Below, piece after piece: positions 42,677-51,215 of a stretch of 64,000 bases of DNA (position 1 is its first letter; each line of letters begins with the position of its first letter). The notes beneath the pieces are model-generated. The model ran no database searches and had not been told where the DNA came from. It saw nothing but the letters and a program-made list of their open reading frames with translations. The DNA comes from Angustibacter luteus (GTDB lineage: Bacteria > Actinomycetota > Actinomycetes > Actinomycetales > Angustibacteraceae), in the NCBI RefSeq assembly GCF_039541115.1, contig NZ_BAABFP010000007.1, forward strand, positions 62,001-126,000, read 5' to 3'. A program made the position numbers and the translations under genes.

Positions 42677-43687
42677 CACGTTGAGAACGACCTTCACGGG
42701 CGCGCCGGAGCGCAGCGACTCCAGGCCGGCCTCGCACACGACGGTGGCGGCGAGGCCGTCCCAGGTCGTCGGACCGGTGATCTCGCCGCGCCGGGTGGCG
42801 TCGACCCAGGCCTGCACCTCGTGGTCGTACGCGGTGCCGAAGCGGACGCGGAAGTCGTCCGGGACGTCGCCGCCCCAACGGTTGTTCGACCGGACGAAGA
42901 CGCCGTGCCCGAGCCCGACGGTCGCGTTGCCGAGCTCGGCGCTCGCCTCGCAGCGGACCTCGTAGCCGATCCCACTCTTCACGAACACCTCGGTCGTGGC
43001 CATGCCGCCGCCGGCCATCCGGAAGACGGCCACCTGCGGGTCGAGCACGCCCTCGGCGGCCCGGCTGGTCGGTGCCGGTGAGTAGACGGTGATCTCGTCG
43101 ATCTCCTCACCGAAGAGCCAGCGGCACACGTCGACCTCGTGCACCAGGGAGTCGCGGACGATCATCTCCGAGCGGAACGTGTCCGGGACGTCCTTGTTGC
43201 GGTGCACGTTGTGCAGCAGCAGCAGGCGCCCGAGCTCGCCGCTGTCCAGCAGCTGCTTGATGGCGACGTACTCCGGGTCGAACCGTCGCATGAAGCCCAC
43301 CTGGATCAGGGGCTGGCCCGTCGCCCGCTCCGCCTCGACGACCTGCCTCGAGGAGGCCGCGTCCATCGTCAGCGGCTTCTCGCACAACGTGTACTTGCCG
43401 GCTGAGATGCACGCCAGCAGCTGCTCGGTGTGCACGAACCCGGGCGAGGCGATGAGGACCGCGTCCACCCGCTCGTCCCAGATCAGCTCGATCGGGTCGG
43501 CGTAGGCCGTGACGTCCGAGTAGCTGGCCGCCAGCTCCTGCACCCGTGCGAGGTCGGGATCGGCGAGGGCGACCAGGGTCGCGTTGGCCGTGCGGTTGGC
43601 GAGTCGTTCGGCGTGGTCGGCCCCCATCACGCCGACGCCGACCACCCCGACGCGCAACGGTCGCGTCGAGATCGCGGTCTCGGGCAT
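42671..43687 (-). CDS. iolG: Inositol 2-dehydrogenase-like Gfo/Idh/MocA protein (copy 2)
   Basis: This 338-residue NAD-dependent oxidoreductase has the Rossmann loop VGVGVMGADHAERLA at about residues 16-30, the catalytic lysine in LCEKPLT near 102, and the DSLVHEVDVCRWL segment carrying the aspartate and histidine near 185. Inositol dehydrogenases of this family oxidise myo-, scyllo- or D-chiro-inositol to inosose. Its place inside the iol operon, 21 bp after iolE, supports such a role. A second copy leads the operon; the isomer handled by each is not evident. The start follows GAAGGAGA. Confidence 0.87.
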   Translation of the reverse strand: MPETAISTRPLRVGVVGVGVMGADHAERLANRTANATLVALADPDLARVQELAASYSDVTAYADPIELIWDERVDAVLIASPGFVHTEQLLACISAGKYTLCEKPLTMDAASSRQVVEAERATGQPLIQVGFMRRFDPEYVAIKQLLDSGELGRLLLLHNVHRNKDVPDTFRSEMIVRDSLVHEVDVCRWLFGEEIDEITVYSPAPTSRAAEGVLDPQVAVFRMAGGGMATTEVFVKSGIGYEVRCEASAELGNATVGLGHGVFVRSNNRWGGDVPDDFRVRFGTAYDHEVQAWVDATRRGEITGPTTWDGLAATVVCEAGLESLRSGAPVKVVLNVC

Positions 43688-43708
43688 CGGTCTGTCTCCT
43701 TCGTCAGG

Positions 43709-44608
43709 TCAGCGCAGTGGGCCGCAGGACTGCAGGTACTCGAGGGTCCGGGTGGCGATGGGCAGGGGCACGTCCGGCTCGCAGGGGTACAGGTCCTGCT
43801 CGACGATCGCGAACAGCTCGACGTGCTCGAGCGCCGCCAGCGCGTCGAGGATCGGCGGCATGGCGGGGATGCCGCGCGGCGGCTCGCACATCGCACCGAG
43901 CTTGACGGCCTCACCGAACCCGAGGCCCTCGACGCGCACCTTCGTCATCACCTGCGGGTCGACCTGCTTGAGGTGCACGTAGCCGATGCGCTCGGGGTAG
44001 TCCTGGATCAGCTTCAGGTTGTCGCCGTCGCAGTACGAGATGTGACCGGTGTCCAGGCACAGGCTGACCAGGTCGGGGTCGGTCTCGGCCAGGAAGCGCT
44101 CCACCCGCTGGTGGGTGTCCACGTGGCTGTCGGCGTGCGGGTGGAACTGGATCTGCAGCCCGAACTCGTCCCGAATGGCTTTGGCCAGCCGGTCGATCTG
44201 CCGGGCGTAGGCGGGCCACTCCTGCTCGGTGAGCTCGGCCGCCTCGAGCACGTCGCCGGTGGCCGGGTCGCGCCAGAAGTCCGGGATCACGACGACGTGC
44301 TGGGCGCCCATCGCCGCGGTGAGCCCGGCGACGGCGGACACCCCGGCCCACGTCGTCTCCCACGAGTCCTTGCGGTGCAGGTGCTCGAAGATCGTGCCGG
44401 CGGTGACCGTGAGGCCGCGCTGGTCGAGCTCGTCCCGCAGTTGGCTGGGATCGGTCGGCAGGTAGCCGTAGGGACCCAGCTCGATGCGGGTGTAGCCCGC
44501 GCCGGCGACCTCGTCCAGGAAGCGCTGCCACGGCACCTGGGCCGGGTCGTCGCCGTACCAGACCCCCCAGCTGTCCGGTGCGCTGCCGATGAGGGCGGGC
44601 TTGCTCAT
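43709..44608 (-). CDS. iolE: Inosose (2-keto-myo-inositol) dehydratase
   Basis: This 299-residue TIM-barrel protein of the xylose isomerase-like superfamily removes water from scyllo-inosose to give the trione precursor in step two of inositol breakdown. It has GSAPDSWGVWY at the N-terminus, FHPHADSHVDT near 153 and LCLDTGHISYCDGDN near 180, with metal-binding D/H/E residues as in IolE. It overlaps iolD by four bases (ATGA). Length and motifs match the family well. Confidence 0.92.
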   Translation of the reverse strand: MSKPALIGSAPDSWGVWYGDDPAQVPWQRFLDEVAGAGYTRIELGPYGYLPTDPSQLRDELDQRGLTVTAGTIFEHLHRKDSWETTWAGVSAVAGLTAAMGAQHVVVIPDFWRDPATGDVLEAAELTEQEWPAYARQIDRLAKAIRDEFGLQIQFHPHADSHVDTHQRVERFLAETDPDLVSLCLDTGHISYCDGDNLKLIQDYPERIGYVHLKQVDPQVMTKVRVEGLGFGEAVKLGAMCEPPRGIPAMPPILDALAALEHVELFAIVEQDLYPCEPDVPLPIATRTLEYLQSCGPLR

Positions 44609-46572
44609 GACTCTCCTTCAGAGGACTCGCTACTGACAGTCGTAGGGGTGAGATAGGGGTGCTGGTGCGTCCGGTGCTCGAGGTAGCGCTGGTAGGCGGC
44701 GGTGGTCGACTCCAGCTCGGCGACCTGGCTGACCGGGACGTCCCACCAGGACTCGCTGTCCGGGGCGGGCACGAGTGGGTCGGTCTGCACGTGGATGAGC
44801 ACCGGACCGCCGTGGGCGGGCGCCTCCTTGGCCTGCCGGATCGCCTGGTCGAGCTCGTCGCGTGAGCCGACCTCGATCACGTGCACGCCGAGGCTGCGCG
44901 CGTTCGCGGCCAGGTCGACGGGGAGCACGTCGCCGTCCAGCCGGCCGGACTCGTGGTCGCGGAAGCGGTAGCGGGTGCCGAACCGCTGCGACCCGAGCTC
45001 CTCGGACAGCGAGCCGATGGAGTGGAACCCGTGGTTCTGCACGAGGACGACGATGACCTTCACGCGTTCCTGGACGGCGGTGACCAGCTCGGTGGGCATC
45101 ATCAGGTACCCGCCGTCGCCCACCATCGCGAAGACGTCGCGGGACTCGTCGGCCAGCCGGATCCCGATGGACGCCGGCACCTCGTATCCCATGCAGGAGT
45201 AGCCGTACTCGACGTGGTAGGCCTTGCGGTCCCGGACGCGCCACAGCTTGTGCAGGTCACCGGGCATCGACCCGGCGGCGCACAGGACGACGTCCCGCGG
45301 GTCGCTGAGCTCGTTCACGCTGCCCAGCACGGCGGCCTGGGTGAGCAGGCCGTCGGCGAGCTGGTCCGTGACCGTGGCCGGCGGGTAGTACGCGGCTTCC
45401 ACCTCGGCGTCCCACTCGCGCCACCGGTCGGCCTGCTCGGCGCGGTACTCCTCGCTCACGCCGTAGCCGTCGAGCGCCCGGGTCAGCTCGGTCAGGGCCT
45501 CCCGAGCGTCCGCCACGACCGAGAGGCCGCTCTGCTTGCCGGCGTCGAAGCCGGCCACGTTGATGTTGACGAAGCGCACGCCCTCGGCGCCGAACGCGGT
45601 CCGCGACGCGGAAGTGAAGTCGCTCCACCGGGTCCCGAGCCCGATCACCACGTCGGCCTGCCGAGCCAGGGCGTTCGCCGCCGTGGTGCCGGTCGAGCCG
45701 ACCGCGCCCATCTGCTGCGGGTGGCCGTGCGGCAGCGAACCCTTGCCCGCCTGCGACTCGCCGACCGGGATCCCGGTCGCCTCGCACAGCGCCTGCAGCG
45801 CGGCCTCGGCGCCCGAGTAGTGCACGCCCCCGCCGGCCACGATCAGGGGACGCCGGGCCGACCTGATCACGGCGGCGGCGGCGGAGATGCGGGCGGGCTC
45901 GGCGGGCGGTCGGGCGACGTGCCAGGTCCGGTCCGCGAAGAGCTCCACCGGCCAGTCGAACGCCTCCGCCTGAACGTCCTGCGGCAGGGCGAGCGTGACG
46001 GCGCCCGTCTCGACGGGGTCGGTGAGCACCCGCATGGCACCGAGCAGCGCGGACGGGAGCTGCTCGGCCCGGGTCACCCGGTCGAAGAACCGGGACAGCG
46101 GGCGGAACGCGTCGTTCACCGTGACGTCCCCGGCGTACGGGGTCTCGAGCTCCTGCAGCACCGGCGCCGAGCGACGGGTGGCGAACGTTCCGGACGGCAG
46201 GAGCAGCACCGGCAGCCGGTTGACCGTCGCCAGCGCGGCGCCGGTCAGCATGTTGGTCGAGCCCGGCCCGACGGACGCGGTGCACACCCACGTCTGCAGG
46301 CGGTCCTTCTGCCGCGCGTACGCCACCGACGTGTGCACCATGGCCTGCTCGTTGCGGGCCAGCACGTACGGCAGGCCCGGCGTCGAGCCGGCGGCCAGGG
46401 CGGCGGTCTCGTGCTGCAGCAGGGCCTGTCCGATGCCGGCGACGTTGCCGTGACCGAAGATGCCGAAGCAGCCGGCGAACAGCTTCTGCCGCTCGCCGTC
46501 GCGCTCGGACCACTGGTGGGCCAGGAACTCGACCGTCGCCTGGGCCACGGTCAACCGGACGGTGTCGCTCAT
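44605..46572 (-). CDS. iolD: 3D-(3,5/4)-trihydroxycyclohexane-1,2-dione hydrolase
   Basis: This thiamine diphosphate enzyme cleaves the cyclic dione ring to 5-deoxy-D-glucuronate. It has 655 residues. The catalytic glutamate is in VLARNEQAMVH near residue 73, TASVGPGSTNM near 95, and the ThDP/metal motif GDGGYLMMPTEL followed by VLVQNHGF spans about 485-515. These match IolD and not acetolactate synthase. It overlaps iolB upstream and iolE downstream by four bases each, so the three are tightly coupled. Confidence 0.94.
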   Translation of the reverse strand: MSDTVRLTVAQATVEFLAHQWSERDGERQKLFAGCFGIFGHGNVAGIGQALLQHETAALAAGSTPGLPYVLARNEQAMVHTSVAYARQKDRLQTWVCTASVGPGSTNMLTGAALATVNRLPVLLLPSGTFATRRSAPVLQELETPYAGDVTVNDAFRPLSRFFDRVTRAEQLPSALLGAMRVLTDPVETGAVTLALPQDVQAEAFDWPVELFADRTWHVARPPAEPARISAAAAVIRSARRPLIVAGGGVHYSGAEAALQALCEATGIPVGESQAGKGSLPHGHPQQMGAVGSTGTTAANALARQADVVIGLGTRWSDFTSASRTAFGAEGVRFVNINVAGFDAGKQSGLSVVADAREALTELTRALDGYGVSEEYRAEQADRWREWDAEVEAAYYPPATVTDQLADGLLTQAAVLGSVNELSDPRDVVLCAAGSMPGDLHKLWRVRDRKAYHVEYGYSCMGYEVPASIGIRLADESRDVFAMVGDGGYLMMPTELVTAVQERVKVIVVLVQNHGFHSIGSLSEELGSQRFGTRYRFRDHESGRLDGDVLPVDLAANARSLGVHVIEVGSRDELDQAIRQAKEAPAHGGPVLIHVQTDPLVPAPDSESWWDVPVSQVAELESTTAAYQRYLEHRTHQHPYLTPTTVSSESSEGES

Positions 46573-47498
46573 CGCGCTTCCTCTCGCGGTCGCAGTCGTG
46601 GGTCCACGTCCAGGCCCGCCCAGCTGTCGCGGACCCAGGCGTGCGCGGGGTCGTCGCAGATCAGCCAGGCCCGGACCGGGCCCGGTCCGGCCATGACGTT
46701 CAGGTAGTACAGGTCGTATCCCGGCGGTGCCATGGCCGGCCCGTGCCAGCCGTGCGGGACCAGGACGACGTCGCCGCTGCGCACCTCGGCGAAGACGTCG
46801 ATCGGCCGGTCCGCCGTCCCGTACACCCGTTGGTACCCAACGGGATCCGCGCCGGTCCGGACGTCGCGCCCGTCGTGCGCGCCCTCGACCTGGCACTCGA
46901 AGTAGTAGATCTCCTCGAGCTCGGTCTCGACCCCCGCGCGCTCCTCGTCGTGCTTGTGCGGCGGGTAGGAGCTCCAGTTCCCGGCTGGGGTGATCACCTC
47001 GCACGCGATGATCGCGTCCGCCTGCAGGACGCCCGGCGTGCCGAAGTTGCGCACCTCGCGGGACGCGACGCCGGCGCCGCGCAGCTCGACCGGCACGTCG
47101 GCGGCTGCCAGGTGCTGGAAGGGTGCGGTGCCCGCGCCGGCGACCAGCGCCGCGCAGACGGCGATCCGGGACGTCGGCGCCACGCCGGTCAGGGTGCAGG
47201 CGGAGCCGGCGGGGGCGAAGACGACGTCCGTCGGCCCGGCGAACACGCTGGCCCGACCAGCCAGCGTGGCGGACCGGGGCGAACCGTCCGACAGGGTCGC
47301 TTCGACGTCCGCCGAGCCGGACAGGGGCACGACGACGTACTCCCACGGCCCGGCCGGCACCCGCACGCGATCGCCCTGGGCCAGCGTCGCCACCCGGAGG
47401 CCGGTGTGCGTCCAGCCGGAGACCTGGTCGTCGACGACCACGTCGAAGCCGTCCCGGGCCGCACTGCCCAGCGGCAGCACCCACTGGCTCGTGCTCAT
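46569..47498 (-). CDS. iolB: 5-deoxy-glucuronate isomerase
   Basis: This 309-residue double-cupin protein isomerises 5-deoxy-D-glucuronate to 5-dehydro-2-deoxy-D-gluconate. The metal-binding histidines and glutamate are in SSYPPHKHDEE near residue 176 and in the EEIYYFE strand near 195, with a further histidine in VPHGWHGP near 248. Four-base overlaps join it to the aldolase gene upstream and iolD downstream. Confidence 0.93.
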   Translation of the reverse strand: MSTSQWVLPLGSAARDGFDVVVDDQVSGWTHTGLRVATLAQGDRVRVPAGPWEYVVVPLSGSADVEATLSDGSPRSATLAGRASVFAGPTDVVFAPAGSACTLTGVAPTSRIAVCAALVAGAGTAPFQHLAAADVPVELRGAGVASREVRNFGTPGVLQADAIIACEVITPAGNWSSYPPHKHDEERAGVETELEEIYYFECQVEGAHDGRDVRTGADPVGYQRVYGTADRPIDVFAEVRSGDVVLVPHGWHGPAMAPPGYDLYYLNVMAGPGPVRAWLICDDPAHAWVRDSWAGLDVDPRLRPREEAR

Positions 47499-48382
47499 GC
47501 GGTCGCCCCTGACTCCACAGTCCCGTGCACCAGCTCGGCCGCGATGTCCACCGCGGCGGCGACGTCGCCGTCCGGTGGGTAGAGCAGCGCCCGGCCGACG
47601 ACGAGTCCGCGCACCGCCTGCAGCTGCAACGCCTTCGCCCAGGACGCGTACGTGTCCTGGGGGTCACCGGCCGGGTCCCCGCCGAGGAGCAGGGTCGGCA
47701 TGGTCGTGGCCTCCATGACCCGCTCCAGCTCGTCGACCACCGGCAGCTTCATCCAGGTGTAGGCGCTGCTGGCCCCGAGCCCGGACGCGATGTGGATCGA
47801 GCGGATGGTGCTGTCGGGGTCGAGCAGGTTGCGCACCCGGTCGTCCTCGCGGACGGACAGGAAGGGCTCGACCATCGCGACCAGCTGGCGTTCGGCCAGC
47901 TCGGTGACGGCCCGTCCGCTGGCCTCCAGGGTCGCGGCGGTGCCCGGGTCGTCGAGGCAGATCCGGGTGAGCATCTTGCCGCCGTCCAGGCCACGGCCGG
48001 CGATCTCCGCTGCCGTGTAGCCGGTGAACCGGTCGTCGAACTCGAAGGCGGCACCCTGCAGCCCGCCGCGGTTCATCGAGCCGATCACGACCTTGCCGTC
48101 CAGGGCGCCCAGCAGCAGCAGGTCGTCCAGGATGTCGGGGGTGCCCAGGACGCCGTCGACGCCGGGCCGGGACAGCGCCGTCGCCAGCCGGTCGAGGAGG
48201 TCGATCCGGCTCGCCATGGCCATCGCGTCGCCGCGCACGCCGAGGGCGTTGCGGGCGGGGTGGTCGGCCGCCACGATCAGCAGCCGGCCGTCGTCCCCGA
48301 GCAGCGGGCGGCGGACGCGCGATGCCCACCCGTCCCTGATCCGGCCCGGCTCACGGGCCCGGATCTCAGTGAGGTTCCGCAA
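47495..48382 (-). CDS. TIM-barrel aldolase-like protein of inositol clusters (Cgl0159 type)
   Basis: This 295-residue (beta/alpha)8 protein belongs to the DeoC/LacD-like superfamily seen in actinobacterial inositol clusters (Cgl0159-like). It has LLIVAADHPARNALG near residue 35, VIGSMNRGGLQG near 99 and a probable Schiff-base lysine in YTWMKLPVV near 210. Its position between iolC and iolB suggests cleavage of 2-deoxy-5-keto-gluconate 6-phosphate to DHAP and malonate semialdehyde, the IolJ step, which is otherwise missing here. That role is inferred. It overlaps iolC by 17 bases. Confidence 0.82.
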   Translation of the reverse strand: MRNLTEIRAREPGRIRDGWASRVRRPLLGDDGRLLIVAADHPARNALGVRGDAMAMASRIDLLDRLATALSRPGVDGVLGTPDILDDLLLLGALDGKVVIGSMNRGGLQGAAFEFDDRFTGYTAAEIAGRGLDGGKMLTRICLDDPGTAATLEASGRAVTELAERQLVAMVEPFLSVREDDRVRNLLDPDSTIRSIHIASGLGASSAYTWMKLPVVDELERVMEATTMPTLLLGGDPAGDPQDTYASWAKALQLQAVRGLVVGRALLYPPDGDVAAAVDIAAELVHGTVESGATA

Positions 48383-49325
48383 CGGTCCGTCCCTTCAGCG
48401 CCGACTCCACCGTGGCCTGGTCCGGCATCGCGGTCGAGCACTCGAGCTGGCCGGCGACGAGCGCGCCGGCGACGTTCGCGAACTCCAGGATCCGGCGCAG
48501 GTCCCAGCCGGAGAGCAGGCCGTGCACCAGCGCACCACCGAACGCGTCACCGGCGCCGAGCCCGTTGACGACCTCGACCGGGAACGGCGGCACCTCGACG
48601 CGCTCGTCGGCGGTGGCCGCGAGCACGCCCTTCGGCCCCTGCTTGACGACGGCGAGTGCGAGACCTCGCTCGAGCAGCGCGTCGGCGGCTCGCTGCGGGT
48701 CCTCCTCGCCGACGGCGACCCGGCACTCCTCACGGTTGCCCACCGCGACGGTGGCGTGCTCCAGCGCCTTCGCGACCTGCGCGCCGGCCTGCTCGGGGTG
48801 CTCCCAGAACATGGGGCGGTAGTCGAGGTCGAGGATGGTGTGCGACCGGCGTCCGCGCGCTTCGAGCGCGGCGAAGTGCGTGGCCCGGGACGGTTCCTGG
48901 GACAGCCCGGTCACCGTGAGCCAGAACACCTTTGCCTGCTGGATCGCCGCGACCGGCAGGTCGTCGGTGGTCAGCTGCAGGTCCGGCGCGGTCGGGTACC
49001 GGTAGAAGTACAGCGGGAAGTCGTCGGGCGGGAACACCTCGCAGAAGGTCACCGGGGTCGGCGGCCCTTCGCCGGACGAGATGTACGTCGGGTCGACCCC
49101 CAGTCGTTCCGCCTCGCGCCGGACGAAGCGACCGAACGGGTCGTCGCCGGTCCGGGTGATCAGGGCGACGTCGCGGCCGTACTGCGCCGCCGCCACCGCG
49201 ACGTTGGTCGCGCTGCCGCCGAGGAACTTCTCGAAGGTCCGGACGTCCTCCAGCCCGACACCGTGCTCGAGCGGGTAGATGTCGACGCCGGTCCGCCCGA
49301 CGGTGACCAGGTCGTAGTCCGTCAC
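48366..49325 (-). CDS. iolC: 5-dehydro-2-deoxygluconokinase
   Basis: This 319-residue PfkB-family kinase phosphorylates 5-dehydro-2-deoxy-D-gluconate. It shows the N-terminal GGSATNVAVAAAQYG near residue 36 and the C-terminal PfkB signature NGLGAGDAFGGALVHG near 252, where the aspartate of GAGD is the catalytic base. The early VGRTGVDIYP is typical of IolC. It starts with GTG overlapping the first iolG stop by four bases. Confidence 0.93.
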   Translation of the reverse strand: MTDYDLVTVGRTGVDIYPLEHGVGLEDVRTFEKFLGGSATNVAVAAAQYGRDVALITRTGDDPFGRFVRREAERLGVDPTYISSGEGPPTPVTFCEVFPPDDFPLYFYRYPTAPDLQLTTDDLPVAAIQQAKVFWLTVTGLSQEPSRATHFAALEARGRRSHTILDLDYRPMFWEHPEQAGAQVAKALEHATVAVGNREECRVAVGEEDPQRAADALLERGLALAVVKQGPKGVLAATADERVEVPPFPVEVVNGLGAGDAFGGALVHGLLSGWDLRRILEFANVAGALVAGQLECSTAMPDQATVESALKGRTVAEPH

Positions 49326-50323
49326 CGGGCGCCACCGATCTGCGAGACGTCCACCGGCTCGCCCTTCAGCCGGGACAGCTCGCACGCCTCCGCGATCCGG
49401 AAGGCGGCCAACGCGTCGGCCACGGTGCACGGGCTCGGCGCCCCGGCGACGACCCCGGTGAAGGCGGTGAGCTCCGCGCGGTACGCCGGCAGGAAGCGCT
49501 CCATGAACGACCACCGCTGCGGGCCGCGCGGGTAGTCGGCACCGGCCTCCATCGAGCGCACGGCCAGTGAGTCGTCGTACCCGACACCGACGGTGCCCTG
49601 GGAGCCGTGGACCTCCATGCGAACGTCGTGACCGGCGCCGTTGTACCGGGTGGCCGACACCGAGACCAGGGTGTCGTCGTCCAGCCGGAGCACGGCGGCG
49701 GCGGTGTCGACGTCCCCGCCCTCGGTGAAGAAGCCCTCGCCCTTGTTGGCGCCGGTCGCGAACGCGCTGACCACCTCGCGGCCGGTGACGAACCGCAGGA
49801 TGTCGAAGTCGTGGATGCTGCAGTCGCGGAAGAGGCCGCCACTGGTGGGGATGTACGCGGCGGGCGGCGGGGCCTGGTCGAGGGTGTACGCCATGACGGT
49901 GTGCACGAAGCCGAGCTCACCGCTGAGCACCGCGTCCCGGGCCCGCCGGTAGCCGTCGTCGAACCGCCGCTGGAAGCCGACGTGCACGCGCACGCCGCTG
50001 CTGGCGACCAGGTCGAGGAGGTCGGTGGTCTCCTCGAGGGTGCGGGCGACCGGCTTCTCGCAGAAGGTCGTCACGCCGGCCTGCACGGCGCGACGCAACG
50101 TGGCGGCGTGGGCGTCGGTCGACGTCGCGATCACCAGGGCGTCGACCTGGCCCAGCAGCTCGTCCAGATCTGCCGCGAAGCGGTAGCCGTGCTCGCTCGC
50201 CAACCGCTGCGCCGTCTCGGGCAGGGCGTCGGTGACGACGACCTCGTCGACCGCGTCCAGCGCGGCCAAGGTCGAGGCGTGGAACGCGCCGATGCGCCCC
50301 GTGCCGGCCAGTCCGATCCGCAT
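49322..50323 (-). CDS. iolG: Inositol 2-dehydrogenase, Gfo/Idh/MocA (copy 1)
   Basis: This 333-residue enzyme probably carries out the first step, oxidation of myo-inositol to scyllo-inosose with NAD. It has the Rossmann loop AGTGRIGAFHA at residues 6-16, catalytic lysine in FCEKPVA near 95, and DCSIHDFDILRF near 168 with the D and H of the active site. The ATG at 50323 follows GGAGGAGG. It is the first gene of the iol operon and is divergent from the gntR-type regulator. Confidence 0.92.
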   Translation of the reverse strand: MRIGLAGTGRIGAFHASTLAALDAVDEVVVTDALPETAQRLASEHGYRFAADLDELLGQVDALVIATSTDAHAATLRRAVQAGVTTFCEKPVARTLEETTDLLDLVASSGVRVHVGFQRRFDDGYRRARDAVLSGELGFVHTVMAYTLDQAPPPAAYIPTSGGLFRDCSIHDFDILRFVTGREVVSAFATGANKGEGFFTEGGDVDTAAAVLRLDDDTLVSVSATRYNGAGHDVRMEVHGSQGTVGVGYDDSLAVRSMEAGADYPRGPQRWSFMERFLPAYRAELTAFTGVVAGAPSPCTVADALAAFRIAEACELSRLKGEPVDVSQIGGAR

Positions 50324-50415
50324 GGTTCCTCCTCCGTCGACGACCCTCACGTCGCACCGGCTGCGATCGGCTCGAGGACCAGTGCCATCAACCTTCCTGG
50401 CACGGCGGGGTCTAC

Positions 50416-50434
50416 GTCAAGACTTTGTATTGAC
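50416..50434. promoter_or_regulatory. Candidate operator between iolG and gntR
   Basis: GTCAA-N9-TTGAC is a 19-bp inverted repeat that overlaps the -35 box of the gntR-type promoter and lies in the 140-bp divergent space. A dimeric GntR/UTRA protein bound there could repress itself and the iol operon together. Confidence 0.45.
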
Positions 50435-50457
50435 ATTCTTACGTCCCTCAATAGACT
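50430..50457 (+). promoter_or_regulatory. Leaderless promoter of the gntR-type gene
   Basis: TTGACA (50430-50435) and TAGACT (50452-50457) are separated by 16 bases. Transcription is expected to begin at about 50464, the A of the ATG, with no ribosome site upstream. A leaderless transcript is therefore likely. Confidence 0.65.
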
Positions 50458-50463
50458 CCTCGC

Positions 50464-51204
50464 ATGACAGCCGTACGGGTGCCGGTGGCGATCGACCGGT
50501 CCTCGCCCGTCCCGCTCTACCACCAGCTGGCCGAGCAGCTCACGGCGTCGGTCGCCGACGGTCGACTGCAGCCGGGGGACCCGTTCGAGAACGAGATGGC
50601 CCTGGCCGAGCGGCTCCAGCTGTCCCGCCCGACGGTGCGCCGCGCCATCCAGGAGCTCGTCGACCAGGGCCTGCTGGTGCGCCGGCGCGGGCTCGGCACG
50701 ACCGTGGCCAACCGCAAGGTGCATCGCAAGTTCGAGCTCAGCAGCCTCTTCGACGACCTCGAACGGGACGGGCGCAAGCCCACCACCCAGGTCCTCGTGC
50801 ACGAGGTCGTCCAGGACGACCACGCCGCGATGGCCCTGGACCTGCCCTCCGACACCCCGCTGCTGCACGTCCAGCGGGTGCGCTGCGCCGAGGGCACCCC
50901 ACTGGCGCTGCTGCACAACTGGCTGCCGCCGGCCACCAGCGACCTGACCCTGGACGAGCTCACCGCCAAGGGCCTGTACGCCGCACTCCGCGATCGTGGA
51001 GTGCGTCCGGTCGTGGCGCAGCAGACCATCGGCGCGCGGATGCCGACGCCCACGGAACGGCGAGCGCTCGCCATGAAGGCCGGCCAGCCGGTGCTCACGA
51101 TGACCCGGATGGCCTTCGATGCGGCCGGGAACGCGGTGGAGTTCGGCAGCCACTGCTACCGAGCGGCCGAGTACGAGATCAACCTGATGGTCGACGAGCG
51201 CTAG
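50464..51204 (+). CDS. GntR-family regulator (UTRA domain), probable inositol regulator
   Basis: This 246-residue regulator has an N-terminal GntR winged helix (PLYHQLAEQLTASVADGRLQPGD at residues 18-40, LSRPTVRRAIQELV near 57-70) and a C-terminal UTRA ligand-binding domain (about 95-240; ending YRAAEYEINLMV). It is divergent from the iol operon, so it probably responds to inositol or an intermediate and represses that operon and itself. The start codon coincides with the predicted transcription start. Confidence 0.9.
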   Translation: MTAVRVPVAIDRSSPVPLYHQLAEQLTASVADGRLQPGDPFENEMALAERLQLSRPTVRRAIQELVDQGLLVRRRGLGTTVANRKVHRKFELSSLFDDLERDGRKPTTQVLVHEVVQDDHAAMALDLPSDTPLLHVQRVRCAEGTPLALLHNWLPPATSDLTLDELTAKGLYAALRDRGVRPVVAQQTIGARMPTPTERRALAMKAGQPVLTMTRMAFDAAGNAVEFGSHCYRAAEYEINLMVDER

Positions 51205-51215
51205 CGGCGCCACCG

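Noticed and set aside
44605..46572. Acetolactate synthase large subunit
   Set aside because: It is a ThDP enzyme of similar fold, but its sequence motifs and position between iolB and iolE identify it as IolD.
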